Source: Paenibacillus tundrae (GTDB taxonomy: Bacteria; Bacillota; Bacilli; Paenibacillales; Paenibacillaceae). From it: a stretch of 64,000 bases of DNA. A program made the translations under genes and the position numbers. The notes beneath the pieces are model-generated. The model did no database searches. It was not told the DNA's origin and saw nothing but the letters and a program-made list of their open reading frames with translations. Shown here piece after piece: positions 19,374-28,893 of this stretch (positions are counted from its first letter, which is position 1; each line of letters begins with the position of its first letter). The stretch is from contig NZ_CP145605.1 in assembly GCF_036884255.1 (NCBI RefSeq), positions 1,736,001 to 1,800,000 on the forward strand, in the 5' to 3' direction.

Positions 19374-20237
19374 ATGAAATATTTAACGAACGAATGGTAT
19401 GAGCTGTGCCAACGGACAGGACTTCATTTTGGCATGAAAGTACATAGCGGAGCTAATGAGTTGGACGAAGCCCTTTTTCAACGAACCTATGAGAGAAAAG
19501 AAAAAGCACATGTCAATCTAGAACGACAGATGTATGACACTGATCCTCGTTATATGTTAAAGCATGATGGTGAGGTCTTAACACAGGCTGATGCGTTTTT
19601 TAGCGGAGAAGAGGTAACAGAAGAGCATCAGATCGTTTATTCCATGCCACCGGAAGAAAGAGCACATATCGAGAAGCTCATTGCAGCGTATGATGCCCGC
19701 CCTCCGTTTGACGAGAAGAAATGCCAAGAAGAGTACAAAGAAATGATGGACTGGAATTATAAACAACAGGCTGAGCGATTACCCCAAGAAATCGTTGACC
19801 GAATTGCGGATATCCGTTTATTTACTCTAGGCTATTGCACGAGAGGCATAATGCGCCAATTGAAGAAACAGAGCAAACGAAATGAAGAACAAATGCAGCT
19901 TGTGTTGAAGGAGTACAGAGAAGTAAACGTGGCGCAAGACATTCCAGTTGAGGTGCGTCGACGCTTGCATTTCCACGATTGTACGGTGACTGAACTAGTA
20001 ATAGGTGATGAACTTGTTATTCGATTTGATACTCGTGGAGGCTTCACTAATATGAACAAGCTCACACTGGTTGCACCCGAAATCATCAAGCAAGAAGGAG
20101 ATATTGTCGGCAGATACTGGCTATATGAAGAACTTTATCGGATTGATGATGGATATGAGCTTCATATTCTATTTGAAGGTACAGGCATGCCTGAACTGAT
20201 TGTTCGTTGTAAGGATTTTCTGGTAGAAATCGAGTAG
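19374..20237 (+). CDS. DUF4085-like protein
   Basis: Soluble protein of 287 residues, probably of the DUF4085 family judging from the start MKYLTNEWYELCQ and the C-terminal HFHDCTVTELVIGDEL block. The middle is helical and highly charged. No catalytic motif or membrane segment is visible and its role is unknown. GGGAGAG lies before the ATG at 19374. It is transcribed with the same orientation as the small genes on both sides. Confidence 0.65.
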   Translation: MKYLTNEWYELCQRTGLHFGMKVHSGANELDEALFQRTYERKEKAHVNLERQMYDTDPRYMLKHDGEVLTQADAFFSGEEVTEEHQIVYSMPPEERAHIEKLIAAYDARPPFDEKKCQEEYKEMMDWNYKQQAERLPQEIVDRIADIRLFTLGYCTRGIMRQLKKQSKRNEEQMQLVLKEYREVNVAQDIPVEVRRRLHFHDCTVTELVIGDELVIRFDTRGGFTNMNKLTLVAPEIIKQEGDIVGRYWLYEELYRIDDGYELHILFEGTGMPELIVRCKDFLVEIE

Positions 20238-20332
20238 GGGTATAATGAATGCGATCTGTTTAGAAAAATTGAGATAAGCATTCATGTGCAATCGCAGATT
20301 TAAAGCTTTAGTTAGTAAGGAGTTGTACTTGT

Positions 20333-20545
20333 ATGGAATTATTCGGCGTTTTATTAATAATATTCGTGAGCATCTTTGCGTTTCTAATCATTGCCTTTGT
20401 TATACGTTATGCCATAGATTCATCCCAAACATCGAGAAGACTTGACGTTCTAATTAAAGAAGTTAGGTACTTAAGAGCTGAAGTGAAAAGACAGAACCAA
20501 GATAATTCAGATGACAACAACCATTTTATTGATAAAAAAGTGTAG
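20333..20545 (+). CDS. Small single-helix membrane protein
   Basis: Protein of 70 residues: one strong membrane helix (residues 3-27, LFGVLLIIFVSIFAFLIIAF) followed by a basic, coiled-coil-like tail (LDVLIKEVRYLRAEVKRQ). AAGGAG precedes the ATG. Function unknown. Confidence 0.6.
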   Translation: MELFGVLLIIFVSIFAFLIIAFVIRYAIDSSQTSRRLDVLIKEVRYLRAEVKRQNQDNSDDNNHFIDKKV

Positions 20546-20608
20546 AAACTTGTTCAGTTCAGTCAGTAGTGATGTAGAAGTGGACGTACTTATGTTACTT
20601 AAACACAT

Positions 20609-20651
20609 CTAAAGTGGGCGACTCTCACTACGTAGAGTCGCCCACTTTTAT
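20609..20651. terminator. Bidirectional terminator
   Basis: Near-perfect 15-bp stem AAGTGGGCGACTCT/AGAGTCGCCCACTT flanked by A- and T-tracts, between two convergent genes. Confidence 0.88.
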
Positions 20652-20655
20652 TATG

Positions 20656-21954
20656 TTAGATATCCTTCGAGATATAGTACATATTATATTTATATTTCAT
20701 ATAGATTCGGTCATTGTCCACGTAAGTTAGGACTGCTTCACGGCTGCTACGTGGCCCTTTGGAGATTTTGTGCTCAAGCTTGATTTTTTCTAGGATCTCG
20801 CCAGATTCGGGGTCGATTTTGACAACATACGTCATCGGGTCATCACTTTCATCTTCCAGATCATCTGCCAGTACGAAGAGTGTACCCTCCATCAAGTACA
20901 TTCCAAAGACATGATAACCAGAAGTATCCAGTCTCCAGCGCTCTTGACTTGTTTCTGTATCATAGCTCAAAAGGTAGAAAGCTTCCTCTTCTGAAAGGAT
21001 ATAAGCCCTGTTATCCGTAACAATGGGATTGGCTATGTTGAAACCGATGGTACTACCCTCTGTTTTAAGTTCTAGCTGCTGCTCGCCTGTTGTTGCATCA
21101 AAGCTGTAGATCGTATGATCATAGTCAAATACATAGACATGATCCTCACGCACGAGTGGATGCACTAATCGAAGCTGAGGCACCTGTTGAGTCCATACCT
21201 GCTCGCCACTTGCAAGATCAATTGCAGTGAGAATATTGTCATTATCGACATAATAGAGGAGATCCCCATGCGAAGCAAATTGATAGAGGACTACAGTTGT
21301 ATTCAGGCTCAGTTCCTGTTCGTGAGCAAGCTTGTTGGTTTGGCGGTCATAAGCATAGAGCTTATAGTCTTTGGCGTCAGCACCCTTGGGTTGTTGAGCG
21401 ATCACGTAATAATTATCGGTGAGATGTAGGTCTGACATGAACTCGTATTCGGGAATGTCGATGGAAAACATCTGTTTACCGTCCGATTTCTGCAAACCTG
21501 TAATCTCTCTTGTGGTCAGGTATATTAATTGATCATCCACGTTGAAGTTAGGGTTAACGATTGTACCTGGTCTAAAATCATGCTCCCAAGTATATTCACC
21601 TGTAGTGGAATCAAAGGGAGTATTAACTCGTGTCAAAGGCTTCATATAGAAGATGCCATTCTCTTCGTAGACTCTACCGTTCATCTCATCCTGATGCTCC
21701 GTGAGGGAGCCCCACAAGCTGTTATCATAGTCTTGGATTGGGATGTCCTCAGCCTCGGATAATGTAGCAGAAATGACAGGTTCAGCCGATGCGTCAGAGT
21801 TCTCATTGTCTACTTGTTCAGTATTTGCTTCTGTGCTATTCGTTTGTTCACTGGACGTTTCCTCGTTCATAGCGGTGTTCTCATCAGTAGTGCTTATGCC
21901 ACAAGCAGATAATAGGGTCAAAATCAGCGCTGCAGTCAATAATCTTTTCTTCAA
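20656..21954 (-). CDS. PQQ-repeat (BamB-like) lipoprotein
   Basis: Exported lipoprotein of 432 residues. The signal peptide ends in the lipobox LLSAC (C18), followed by an Asn/Glu/Thr-rich linker to about residue 60. The rest is a beta-propeller of PQQ-like repeats, seen in recurring Trp-motif blades such as ASGEQVWTQQV, ATTGEQQLEL and ETSQERWRLD. In a Gram-positive it would be anchored to the outer face of the membrane, probably as a binding scaffold. No enzyme motif is seen. It is monocistronic. Confidence 0.8.
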   Translation of the reverse strand: MKKRLLTAALILTLLSACGISTTDENTAMNEETSSEQTNSTEANTEQVDNENSDASAEPVISATLSEAEDIPIQDYDNSLWGSLTEHQDEMNGRVYEENGIFYMKPLTRVNTPFDSTTGEYTWEHDFRPGTIVNPNFNVDDQLIYLTTREITGLQKSDGKQMFSIDIPEYEFMSDLHLTDNYYVIAQQPKGADAKDYKLYAYDRQTNKLAHEQELSLNTTVVLYQFASHGDLLYYVDNDNILTAIDLASGEQVWTQQVPQLRLVHPLVREDHVYVFDYDHTIYSFDATTGEQQLELKTEGSTIGFNIANPIVTDNRAYILSEEEAFYLLSYDTETSQERWRLDTSGYHVFGMYLMEGTLFVLADDLEDESDDPMTYVVKIDPESGEILEKIKLEHKISKGPRSSREAVLTYVDNDRIYMKYKYNMYYISKDI

Positions 21955-22197
21955 AAGTGACCTCCTAAAAATATAAATTTAGTACTATTTTCCTCTAATT
22001 CCTTAAACGATCCTAATACTTCATGAAACAAGCAATGTGAATTGAAGAGAGGATGAAGTAAAATGTAATAATGAAAGAAAAATCCGCCATAGATGGAATA
22101 AAAGTGAAACTTAGTTAAAGGTAAATACGTTCTTTTTAATAAGTTAAGTTCAACGGTTGAATTCTAGTGGAATTATTCAGAGGAGGAATGTAAGAAT

Positions 22198-22671
22198 ATG
22201 GGCATGTCTGACTATTACCAAAATCTAAGAGATAAGATTGGCAACGAGCTGATTTTTATGCCAGGTGTGGCTGGGATTATCCGTAATGAGCAAGGGGAGA
22301 TATTGTTTGGTCGTAAGCATAAGGAGTCGACTTGGGGATTGATTGCTGGAGCTATTGAACTAGGTGAGATACCAGCTCAAGCGATGGTTAGAGAGGCGAT
22401 GGAAGAGACGGGGCTTGTGATTGAACCAGAGAAGATCATTGGGGTTTACGGTGGTGAAGATCAACGGTTTACCTATGCGAACGGCCATCAGGTTGAATAC
22501 ATAACGATTATGTTTGAATGCAGAATCAAGGCTGGACAACTCTCTCCCGATAATGACGAGCTGAAAGAGCTTCAATTTTTCCCTGCACATCAGCTTCCTC
22601 CCATGGTAAACAAGTACCCAGATCATATATTTAGTTCCCAGCAGGAAGAGCGGGCGCATTTTGTTAAATAA
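22198..22671 (+). CDS. Nudix hydrolase
   Basis: Nucleoside-diphosphate-linked hydrolase of 157 residues. The complete Nudix box is present near residues 50-72: GAIELGEIPAQAMVREAMEE followed by TGL, matching GX5EX7REUXEEXGU. The pattern with EYITIMFECRI resembles Nudix members of the ADP-ribose or ADP-sugar type, but the substrate is unknown. AGAGGAGG precedes the ATG. Its end overlaps the next gene by 11 nt if that gene starts at TTG 22661. Confidence 0.9.
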   Translation: MGMSDYYQNLRDKIGNELIFMPGVAGIIRNEQGEILFGRKHKESTWGLIAGAIELGEIPAQAMVREAMEETGLVIEPEKIIGVYGGEDQRFTYANGHQVEYITIMFECRIKAGQLSPDNDELKELQFFPAHQLPPMVNKYPDHIFSSQQEERAHFVK

Positions 22672-22987
22672 AAGATTAATGGATCTGTATCCTTATCAAA
22701 TGAAAATGATCGAGATGGAATGGGACACCAGTACATTTGGTTATTTATCCATTCCAATGTTTATCATGGGTTTGATCGTGTACTTTTTTCCAGACATTCT
22801 ATATAGGTGCTTCGTCTTCTTGAGATACAGACGTATTAAACCCAATGCGGAGTTCGAGGATAACCCACCGAGTGGCGATATTCCAAGTTGGGTAGAAGTG
22901 ATGTTAAAAATATGCGGAAGCGTTATGATGATCCTGGGGATTGTATGGTTTTGGTTTTCGGAAGAGTTCTATGCATTTTGGTTTTGA
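22661..22987 (+). CDS. Two-helix membrane protein, unknown
   Basis: Protein of up to 108 residues with two membrane helices (about 27-44 and 84-101) and a short cytoplasmic loop. The start is uncertain: TTG at 22661 overlaps the Nudix gene, while ATG at 22679 gives 102 residues; neither has a strong ribosome site, which fits translational coupling to the Nudix gene. No known family recognised. Confidence 0.55.
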   Translation: MLNKRLMDLYPYQMKMIEMEWDTSTFGYLSIPMFIMGLIVYFFPDILYRCFVFLRYRRIKPNAEFEDNPPSGDIPSWVEVMLKICGSVMMILGIVWFWFSEEFYAFWF

Positions 22988-23016
22988 GCAAACCGCACAA
23001 TATCGACGTTCAAATC

Positions 23017-23898
23017 TTAAAAGTAGTTCAGGAACGTTTCCAGAAGCACATTACTTTTGAGATCCGATTTTGAGATCCATCCAATTTGTATCGGTGATTG
23101 AACTATATCAAAATGTAACAGTTTGTATTTCCTTGGATGTAAACCCGCCAAATATTTGAAGGAGTACTCATGTCCTATGGTTACAACTTCCAAGGATTGG
23201 AGAGCGGTCGAAATGCTTTCGGAATTATTGGTTCTGAATAATACATTTACCTCAGCACTGCATGCTTGCAGAGAAGCAATAAACTCATCAGTATATTCAT
23301 CGTTAAAAAAAACAAAGGTTTGATCTTGCAAATCTTCTACGGAAACGAAGCTTTTTTGTGCTAACGGATTGTCTGATCGTACACATAACACGAGCTTCCC
23401 TTCGGTAATCGGAATGAAGTTTAAATTCGTAAGCTCAGTGGCGGCTTGGTGCTTATAGATAGCGATTAATCCAAGATCTGCATCGTTGTGACGAATATCT
23501 TGAATAATCTTGCTTGTTGTTTTCTCGGAGACCTCGATTTTGATCTTTGGATGAATTTCCTTTACCGTAGCAATAGTCTTGATGACTGACAGCAACCCGC
23601 CGGGTATGACTGAAAGATGAATGTGTCCTTTAAGAACTGCTCCGATATTGGAGGCTTCAAGTTTTATATTTTTCTCCGTTTCAACAATTAATCTCAACTT
23701 TTCGAATATGCTATGGTTTTCATCAAGCGGAAACATGCCTAGACGATTTCGGTTGAACAGCTTCAGGTTCAGTTCTTCTTCCATTTTGGAGATGGCCTGG
23801 CTTATTGCGGATGGAGTTACAAGCAAATTTTGGGATGCTATAGTGATGGATTGTGTTTTTTCGACCTCAAGTACATATTTGATTTGGTCTATATTCAA
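23017..23898 (-). CDS. LysR family transcriptional regulator
   Basis: DNA-binding regulator of 293 residues. The helix-turn-helix is at about residues 17-37 (ASQNLLVTPSAISQAISKME), followed by a LysR substrate-binding domain (about 90-290). It is divergent from an SDR gene with a 136-nt AT-rich gap, the standard setting for LysR control of the neighbour, so it probably regulates that dehydrogenase in response to a small effector. No single operator stood out in the gap. Confidence 0.9.
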   Translation of the reverse strand: MNIDQIKYVLEVEKTQSITIASQNLLVTPSAISQAISKMEEELNLKLFNRNRLGMFPLDENHSIFEKLRLIVETEKNIKLEASNIGAVLKGHIHLSVIPGGLLSVIKTIATVKEIHPKIKIEVSEKTTSKIIQDIRHNDADLGLIAIYKHQAATELTNLNFIPITEGKLVLCVRSDNPLAQKSFVSVEDLQDQTFVFFNDEYTDEFIASLQACSAEVNVLFRTNNSESISTALQSLEVVTIGHEYSFKYLAGLHPRKYKLLHFDIVQSPIQIGWISKSDLKSNVLLETFLNYF

Positions 23899-24034
23899 AG
23901 GTTACACGCCTTTCACTGTATGATCTAATCTTAGTTTTAAGTTTTATTTAAATAAGCTTTAATATCTTTAATTATACTTAATCTAAATGAGGTAGTAAAA
24001 TACTTGTACACGTCAATGAAAGGGGATACAAAAT

Positions 24035-24796
24035 ATGAAAAACAAAGTTGCGATTGTTACTGGCGGAGCATCCGGTATAGGATATGCCATCGTTGAAAGA
24101 TTGCTTTCACAAGGAGTAAAGGTGGCTATTGGTGATTTAAATGAGAATCGTTTGAAAGAAATTCAGGCTGCCAATCCGGATAATGTCCTTACTGTGGTTA
24201 CAAATGTAATCAAAGAGGAAGATCAGGAAGCCCTCGTGCGTAAAACGGTTGAGACATTCGGAGCGCTTGATTATGCATTCAATGTGGCAGGAGCTCAAAA
24301 GCCAGCTCCCATTGTCGATATGACGGAACAAGATTGGGACTTTACTGTTGACCTGTGCTTAAAAGGAGTTTTCTTGTCTGTGAAGCATCAAGCCAGATAC
24401 ATGAAAGACAACGGTGGCGGAGCCATCGTGAACGTCGCTTCTCTTAACGCGCATGTTCCAATGTACTCCGGAAGTGCATATTCATCTGCAAAAGCAGGTG
24501 TCGAGATGTTAACCAAAAATGCCGCACTGGAACTGTCCCAATACAATATTCGCGTAAATGCAATCTTACCGGGACTCGTGCTTACTCCTTTAACTTCGTC
24601 TTTAACTGATGTGAAAGAAATTAATGATGCATACATGGAGCGCATTCCTATGAAACGAGGAGGCCAACCTGATGAAATTGCGGCTCCTGCGATTTTCTTG
24701 GTAAGCGAAGATGCGTCTTATGTTAATGGAGCGAGTCTAATTGTTGATGGAGCGTGGGCTATCAGCGGTTATCCAGACATGAGCCGATTTATGTAA
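24035..24796 (+). CDS. Short-chain dehydrogenase/reductase
   Basis: NAD(P)-dependent oxidoreductase of 253 residues. The classical SDR marks are present: TGGASGIG at residues 9-16, an acidic residue in GDLNENR at the end of the second strand (suggesting NAD), NVAG near 88, the catalytic Ser in NVASLN and YSSAK with Tyr and Lys near 153-157. AAGGGG precedes the ATG. The substrate is unknown. It is probably controlled by the divergent LysR regulator and ends at a bidirectional terminator. Confidence 0.92.
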   Translation: MKNKVAIVTGGASGIGYAIVERLLSQGVKVAIGDLNENRLKEIQAANPDNVLTVVTNVIKEEDQEALVRKTVETFGALDYAFNVAGAQKPAPIVDMTEQDWDFTVDLCLKGVFLSVKHQARYMKDNGGGAIVNVASLNAHVPMYSGSAYSSAKAGVEMLTKNAALELSQYNIRVNAILPGLVLTPLTSSLTDVKEINDAYMERIPMKRGGQPDEIAAPAIFLVSEDASYVNGASLIVDGAWAISGYPDMSRFM

Positions 24797-24828
24797 GAAA
24801 AATAAAAGCTAAGCAAGATAGAATCAAA

Positions 24829-24866
24829 AAAATTTCCATCCCTTTATGAGGGGTGGAATTTTTTTG
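24829..24866. terminator. Bidirectional terminator
   Basis: AAATTTCCATCCC/GGGGTGGAATTTTTTT hairpin with A and T tracts on both sides, between the SDR gene and the convergent iron-uptake operon. Confidence 0.82.
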
Positions 24867-24957
24867 AGTGCTAACTTAAATGGGTCAAATTTAGTTTTAA
24901 CCAATAACAATAATGAACTTGATGTTGGTCTTTCGTAAGGGATTGAGTTCCCTAGTT

Positions 24958-26028
24958 TCACTTGGTAAAGAATGGCAAAGCCTCTTTTAAGACTTCTGCT
25001 CCGGACAACGGACCTTTACCTAATGCCCATACTTCGTCATTTACAACCAGCACATGGTTGTTTTTCACTGCATTGATCGTTTGGAAAGTGCTGTTGCCCA
25101 TCCATTTATCAAGGTCGGCCTGAGCGCCATAGATCACCAGATAATCTGGGTTTTCCTGTACTAGCGTTTCGAGATCAACATCGGCAACATCAATTTTACC
25201 TGGTGTTTGCTGCTGACTGGATTTAGTTTCATCGAAGCTATATTCTGCCCCCATCTTCTCTAACAGTGTAGCGATATAGGATGTCTTCATCCAGATATAA
25301 AAGTTCTTCTCCAGCACTTTCACTACCATAACTTTAGGAGTGCCGGTAATTTGCGAATGCGTTTGTTCTATGTTCGAATTGAACTCACTCATCACCTGAT
25401 CGTGCTCTTTGTTTTTACCGAGTAATGTTCCGAGCACAGCGAAGTTCTGCTCCATATCACCATAACCGTTGGTGTAGAGGGCGATGGTTGGTGCAATCTT
25501 CTCCAGATCATCACGAATCGCTCCATGGACATCGGCATTCGCAATAATGAGATCAGGTTTGAGGGAAGAGATGACTTCCAGATTAGGCTGCTGATGATTG
25601 CCTACGAAGGTATAGTTCGTCACTTTGTCCTTCAGATAACCAAGCACCTCCGCATTGTAAGAACCAGCGATGCCAACGGGTGTAATCCCCAGTGAGACTA
25701 CTTCATCCGTAAAGGAGAAGTGCAGCGTTACAATTTTTTGCGGTGAACGAGGTAATGTGGTGTCTCCCCATGCACTTTTTACAACATAGGAACCATCGGA
25801 ATTCGAAGTAATGGACGGTGCATTAGTTGCCTTGTCTTCACTTGAGCTTTGATCTGCCGTTACGTCGGAAGCAGAGGTTCTCTGACTATTGTCTGTTTCA
25901 GCAGTATTTGTAGTTTGCCCCTGATCTGCTGTACCCCCTGCGGTGTTTCCTGCTGTTTGACTCCCACAGCCGGCGAGCACCAGCATCATGATTAAGATAA
26001 AGCTCCAAAGTAGTGTTTTACGGTTCAT
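24958..26028 (-). CDS. Iron-siderophore ABC substrate-binding lipoprotein
   Basis: Membrane-anchored binding protein of 356 residues. The signal peptide ends in the lipobox VLAGC (C21), followed by a Thr/Ser-rich linker to about residue 70, then the FhuD/FepB-type periplasmic-binding fold (PQKIVTLHFSFTDEVVSLG, then LKPDLIIANADVHG). The start at 26028 is set by GGAGG 10-11 nt upstream. It is the last gene of a three-gene operon with two FecCD permeases, downstream of a Fur box. The ligand is probably a ferric siderophore. Confidence 0.9.
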   Translation of the reverse strand: MNRKTLLWSFILIMMLVLAGCGSQTAGNTAGGTADQGQTTNTAETDNSQRTSASDVTADQSSSEDKATNAPSITSNSDGSYVVKSAWGDTTLPRSPQKIVTLHFSFTDEVVSLGITPVGIAGSYNAEVLGYLKDKVTNYTFVGNHQQPNLEVISSLKPDLIIANADVHGAIRDDLEKIAPTIALYTNGYGDMEQNFAVLGTLLGKNKEHDQVMSEFNSNIEQTHSQITGTPKVMVVKVLEKNFYIWMKTSYIATLLEKMGAEYSFDETKSSQQQTPGKIDVADVDLETLVQENPDYLVIYGAQADLDKWMGNSTFQTINAVKNNHVLVVNDEVWALGKGPLSGAEVLKEALPFFTK

Positions 26029-26051
26029 TAGGTATGTTTCCTCCATATGTG

Positions 26052-27056
26052 TTATTTTTTCTGTCCTTGCTTGATGATTAGATATACAAAATAAGGCGCA
26101 CCAATAAGTGACGTGATGATGCCGACGGGAATCTCCATTGGTGGTACAATGACACGACCTAGAAGATCGCCGAGCATGACAAGTAACGCACCCAAAGCTG
26201 CGGTAAAAGGTAGGGAACGGATGAAGTTCTCCCCGGTCAGTTTATGAGACAGATGCGGAATGATCAGTCCAACAAAGCTGAGATTACCCGAGATGCTGGC
26301 AGCACTTGCGGATAAAGCCAATGCCACGAGTAGTAGTAATGTTCGGACGGTACGTACTCGGGTGCCTAATGACACAAGTATCGACTCATCCAGCTTCAAC
26401 ACATTCAGATATCGCACAAGCAGCATGGCGGCGATTAATCCAGCTACCGTCCATGGCCATAATAGCTCGGCGTGTTGAAGATTACGTGCGTAAAGGCTGC
26501 CTTTGAGCCAGACGAGTGCCTGGCTGGAGCTCATGGCGTATTTGACAATTAACATCTTGATGATGGCTTGCAGAGCCGCACTTACAGCGATCCCCACTAG
26601 CGCCAGTCGAATCATGGAGTTGCCTTGACGCCGATAAGCCAAAAGGAATATAAGTACACTTGCTGCTGCGGAACCTGCCATTGAGTAAACTGGAAGCCAG
26701 ATCGCTGGCGTTAAAGGTGCAAGCAGAATAATAAGCACGGTTACAAGTCCACCACCTGCCGTCGCGCCAATAACATCGGGTGAAGCGAGTGGGTTACGAA
26801 GCACTGTTTGCAGAATAGCTCCTGCCACAGAAGCAGAAACACCTACAAGTAGGGCGCAGAGTACGCGCGGCAACCGAAGCTCATAGATGGTGCCGGCATG
26901 TGCACGGAACTGGTTAGCGATCTCGCCAAAGGTAACCGGTGTAGCCCCGAAACGAAGTGACAGGATAAAGACAACAACGATCATCACTAGTATGGTAGTC
27001 ATTAGAAGAGAGTAACTACCTTTGCTACGGAAAGATATAATCTTCATATTTCTCAT
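26052..27056 (-). CDS. FecCD-family iron ABC permease
   Basis: Permease of 334 residues with about nine to ten membrane helices. Family hallmarks are LRLPRVLCALLVGVSASVAGAILQ near residue 58 onward and SGNLSFVGLIIPHLSHKLTG near 255, the loop that contacts the ATPase. Its ATG overlaps the previous permease stop by 4 nt (ATGA), indicating translational coupling. It probably forms a heterodimer with that permease. Confidence 0.92.
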   Translation of the reverse strand: MRNMKIISFRSKGSYSLLMTTILVMIVVVFILSLRFGATPVTFGEIANQFRAHAGTIYELRLPRVLCALLVGVSASVAGAILQTVLRNPLASPDVIGATAGGGLVTVLIILLAPLTPAIWLPVYSMAGSAAASVLIFLLAYRRQGNSMIRLALVGIAVSAALQAIIKMLIVKYAMSSSQALVWLKGSLYARNLQHAELLWPWTVAGLIAAMLLVRYLNVLKLDESILVSLGTRVRTVRTLLLLVALALSASAASISGNLSFVGLIIPHLSHKLTGENFIRSLPFTAALGALLVMLGDLLGRVIVPPMEIPVGIITSLIGAPYFVYLIIKQGQKK

Positions 27057-28102
27057 CCGTTCTTCCTCCCACGCATTCGCATCAGGACAATGAAGAAGGG
27101 GGCTCCAATGAATGCAGTAATAAGTCCAACAGGTGATTCAATCGGGTAGAACAACATTCGCCCAACCAGATCAGCGTATACCAGCAGAACGCTGCCCGTA
27201 AGTGCTGCGAGCGGCAGAATGATACGGTAATCTATACCTACCAGTGTACGAATGATATGTACCGCCATTAGACCGATGAATCCAATCGGGCCACATATGG
27301 CTGTCGCTGCACCTACCAGTACGACAATTGCAATCATAATTCCGCTACGAACAACAGTTAGTCGTTGTCCTACAGAGATGGCCGTGTCCTCACCCATGGA
27401 TAGCACGTTTAACTGCGCGGCAAATAAACAGCAAACGATACTCATGGGGACAAGCGTGAACAAAGAGAAGATAACATCATCCCAGGACATGCCTGATAGA
27501 TCGCCCGCCATCCAGCGAAGAAGTTGGTACAGATCCGTATCATGAAAGATGATGAGAGTGGTAGTCATTGAGCTGAAGAACAGACTATTCACAAGTCCTG
27601 TCAACACCACACTACTGGAACTGAAACGGCTGCGCACACTGAGCAAATAGATGATGATACCGCTCAGTGCTGTTCCAAGCATGGAGGCTGTGACCGTAAA
27701 AAAACGAAATGTCTGAAATTGCAGCAAGACGAGCAGAACCGCAATTGCCATATTGGCTCCCTGATTAATGCCCATGACTTCAGGATCAGCTAGATCATTA
27801 GACGTTAACGACTGTAGCAAGCAACCAGCAATGCCAAGTGCCGCTCCGACTATAGCCGCTGCGATGATCCTTGGCAGACGAATCGTAGTGACTGAGCGAA
27901 TCAGTGATTCGTTATCATACCAGCCAAACCAGTTGAACAAGATCGGTTCTTTCCGACTGGGCTGCAAATGAAATATCATGGCTAAGTAACAACCACACAG
28001 AAGTAGCACGATCAAAATCAGGTAGATCCATACCCGTTTCGATAGACCCCAGCGCTTTCTAGCAGGAGAGGAATGAGATGTGCTTTGAATTGAGAGAGAC
28101 AT
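27053..28102 (-). CDS. FecCD-family iron ABC permease
   Basis: First gene of the iron-uptake operon, 349 residues. One N-terminal helix follows a basic leader; the FecCD blocks TIRLPRIIAAAIVGAALGIAG and CGPIGFIGLMAVHIIRTLVG are clear. A Fur box lies about 40 nt upstream. No ATPase gene is found in the operon; in Bacillus relatives several siderophore systems share one FhuC/YusV-like ATPase, and that is the likely arrangement here. Confidence 0.92.
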   Translation of the reverse strand: MSLSIQSTSHSSPARKRWGLSKRVWIYLILIVLLLCGCYLAMIFHLQPSRKEPILFNWFGWYDNESLIRSVTTIRLPRIIAAAIVGAALGIAGCLLQSLTSNDLADPEVMGINQGANMAIAVLLVLLQFQTFRFFTVTASMLGTALSGIIIYLLSVRSRFSSSSVVLTGLVNSLFFSSMTTTLIIFHDTDLYQLLRWMAGDLSGMSWDDVIFSLFTLVPMSIVCCLFAAQLNVLSMGEDTAISVGQRLTVVRSGIMIAIVVLVGAATAICGPIGFIGLMAVHIIRTLVGIDYRIILPLAALTGSVLLVYADLVGRMLFYPIESPVGLITAFIGAPFFIVLMRMRGRKNG

Positions 28103-28140
28103 GCTGGAACACCTTCATCTCCTTTTCAACGTTCAATTTT

Positions 28141-28170
28141 AATGAAAATGATTATCATTGTTGCTATAAT
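28141..28170. promoter_or_regulatory. Fur box overlapping a divergent promoter
   Basis: TGAAAATGATTATCATT (28143-28159) closely matches the Fur consensus GATAATGATAATCATTATC. On the plus strand the extended -10 TGCTATAAT (28162-28170) follows directly, so Fur binding would cover the promoter of the two-component system as well as that of the iron operon. Confidence 0.78.
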
Positions 28171-28212
28171 ACATTACAGTTGTGTGATTCATGTGTTTTT
28201 AGGGGGAGAACT

Positions 28213-28893
28213 GTGAGACGTTCCGTTTTATTAATAGAAGATGAGGAATCCATTCGTGAACTGGTCAGTGATTACTTCACACAATCCTCTTGGCAAGTGA
28301 TCGAAGCGGCCAACGGGGAAGAGGCATTGGAGTTATTCGAGACGCGTCCAGTTGATCTCGTCATTGTGGATCTGATGATTCCGAAAGTGAGTGGCTGGAA
28401 TGTGTGTAAGCAGATACGTTCACAATCCACGGTGCCCATTATCATCCTGACCGCCAAGTCCGAGGAGGAGAACAAGCTGCTAGGTTTTGAACTGGGAGCG
28501 GATGATTATGTAACCAAACCCTTCAGTCCAAGAGTGCTGGTTGCTCGTGCAGAGACGCTGATGAAACGTGTGGAGCACACGATGGGTCAGGAGGATCCAA
28601 TGATTTCTTTTGGAAATACGGTCATTTATGAGAGAAAGCGTCTTGTGGAGATTAACGGCCAGCCTATTGAGCTGTCTTATAAAGAGTATGATGTGCTGCT
28701 GCATTTGCTGAAAAATAAGAACTTTCCGTTAACGCGTGAACATCTGTTAAATCAGGTGTGGGGCGTGGACTATTTTGGTGACCCTCGTGTCGTGGATACA
28801 CATATCAAAAATCTGCGTAAAAAGCTCGATGCAGACGCTCGTTACATCCGCACGGTGTTTCGCATTGGTTACAAATTTGAGGTTGAGTCATGA
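28213..28893 (+). CDS. OmpR/PhoB family response regulator
   Basis: DNA-binding response regulator of 226 residues. The receiver domain has the acidic pair in IEDEES, D53 in IVDLMIP and Lys in VTKPFSP. The winged-helix DNA-binding domain (about 130-226) ends with VDTHIKNLRKKLDADARYIRTVFRIGYKFE. The start is GTG at 28213 with GGGGGAG upstream; an ATG at 28078 lies in the iron operon and upstream of the promoter and is rejected. Its stop overlaps the kinase start by 4 nt. Confidence 0.93.
   Translation: MRRSVLLIEDEESIRELVSDYFTQSSWQVIEAANGEEALELFETRPVDLVIVDLMIPKVSGWNVCKQIRSQSTVPIIILTAKSEEENKLLGFELGADDYVTKPFSPRVLVARAETLMKRVEHTMGQEDPMISFGNTVIYERKRLVEINGQPIELSYKEYDVLLHLLKNKNFPLTREHLLNQVWGVDYFGDPRVVDTHIKNLRKKLDADARYIRTVFRIGYKFEVES

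Noticed and set aside
28078-28212. 45-residue N-terminal extension of the OmpR-type regulator
   Set aside because: It begins in the divergent permease gene and crosses the Fur box and the promoter; GTG 28213 has GGGGGAG.
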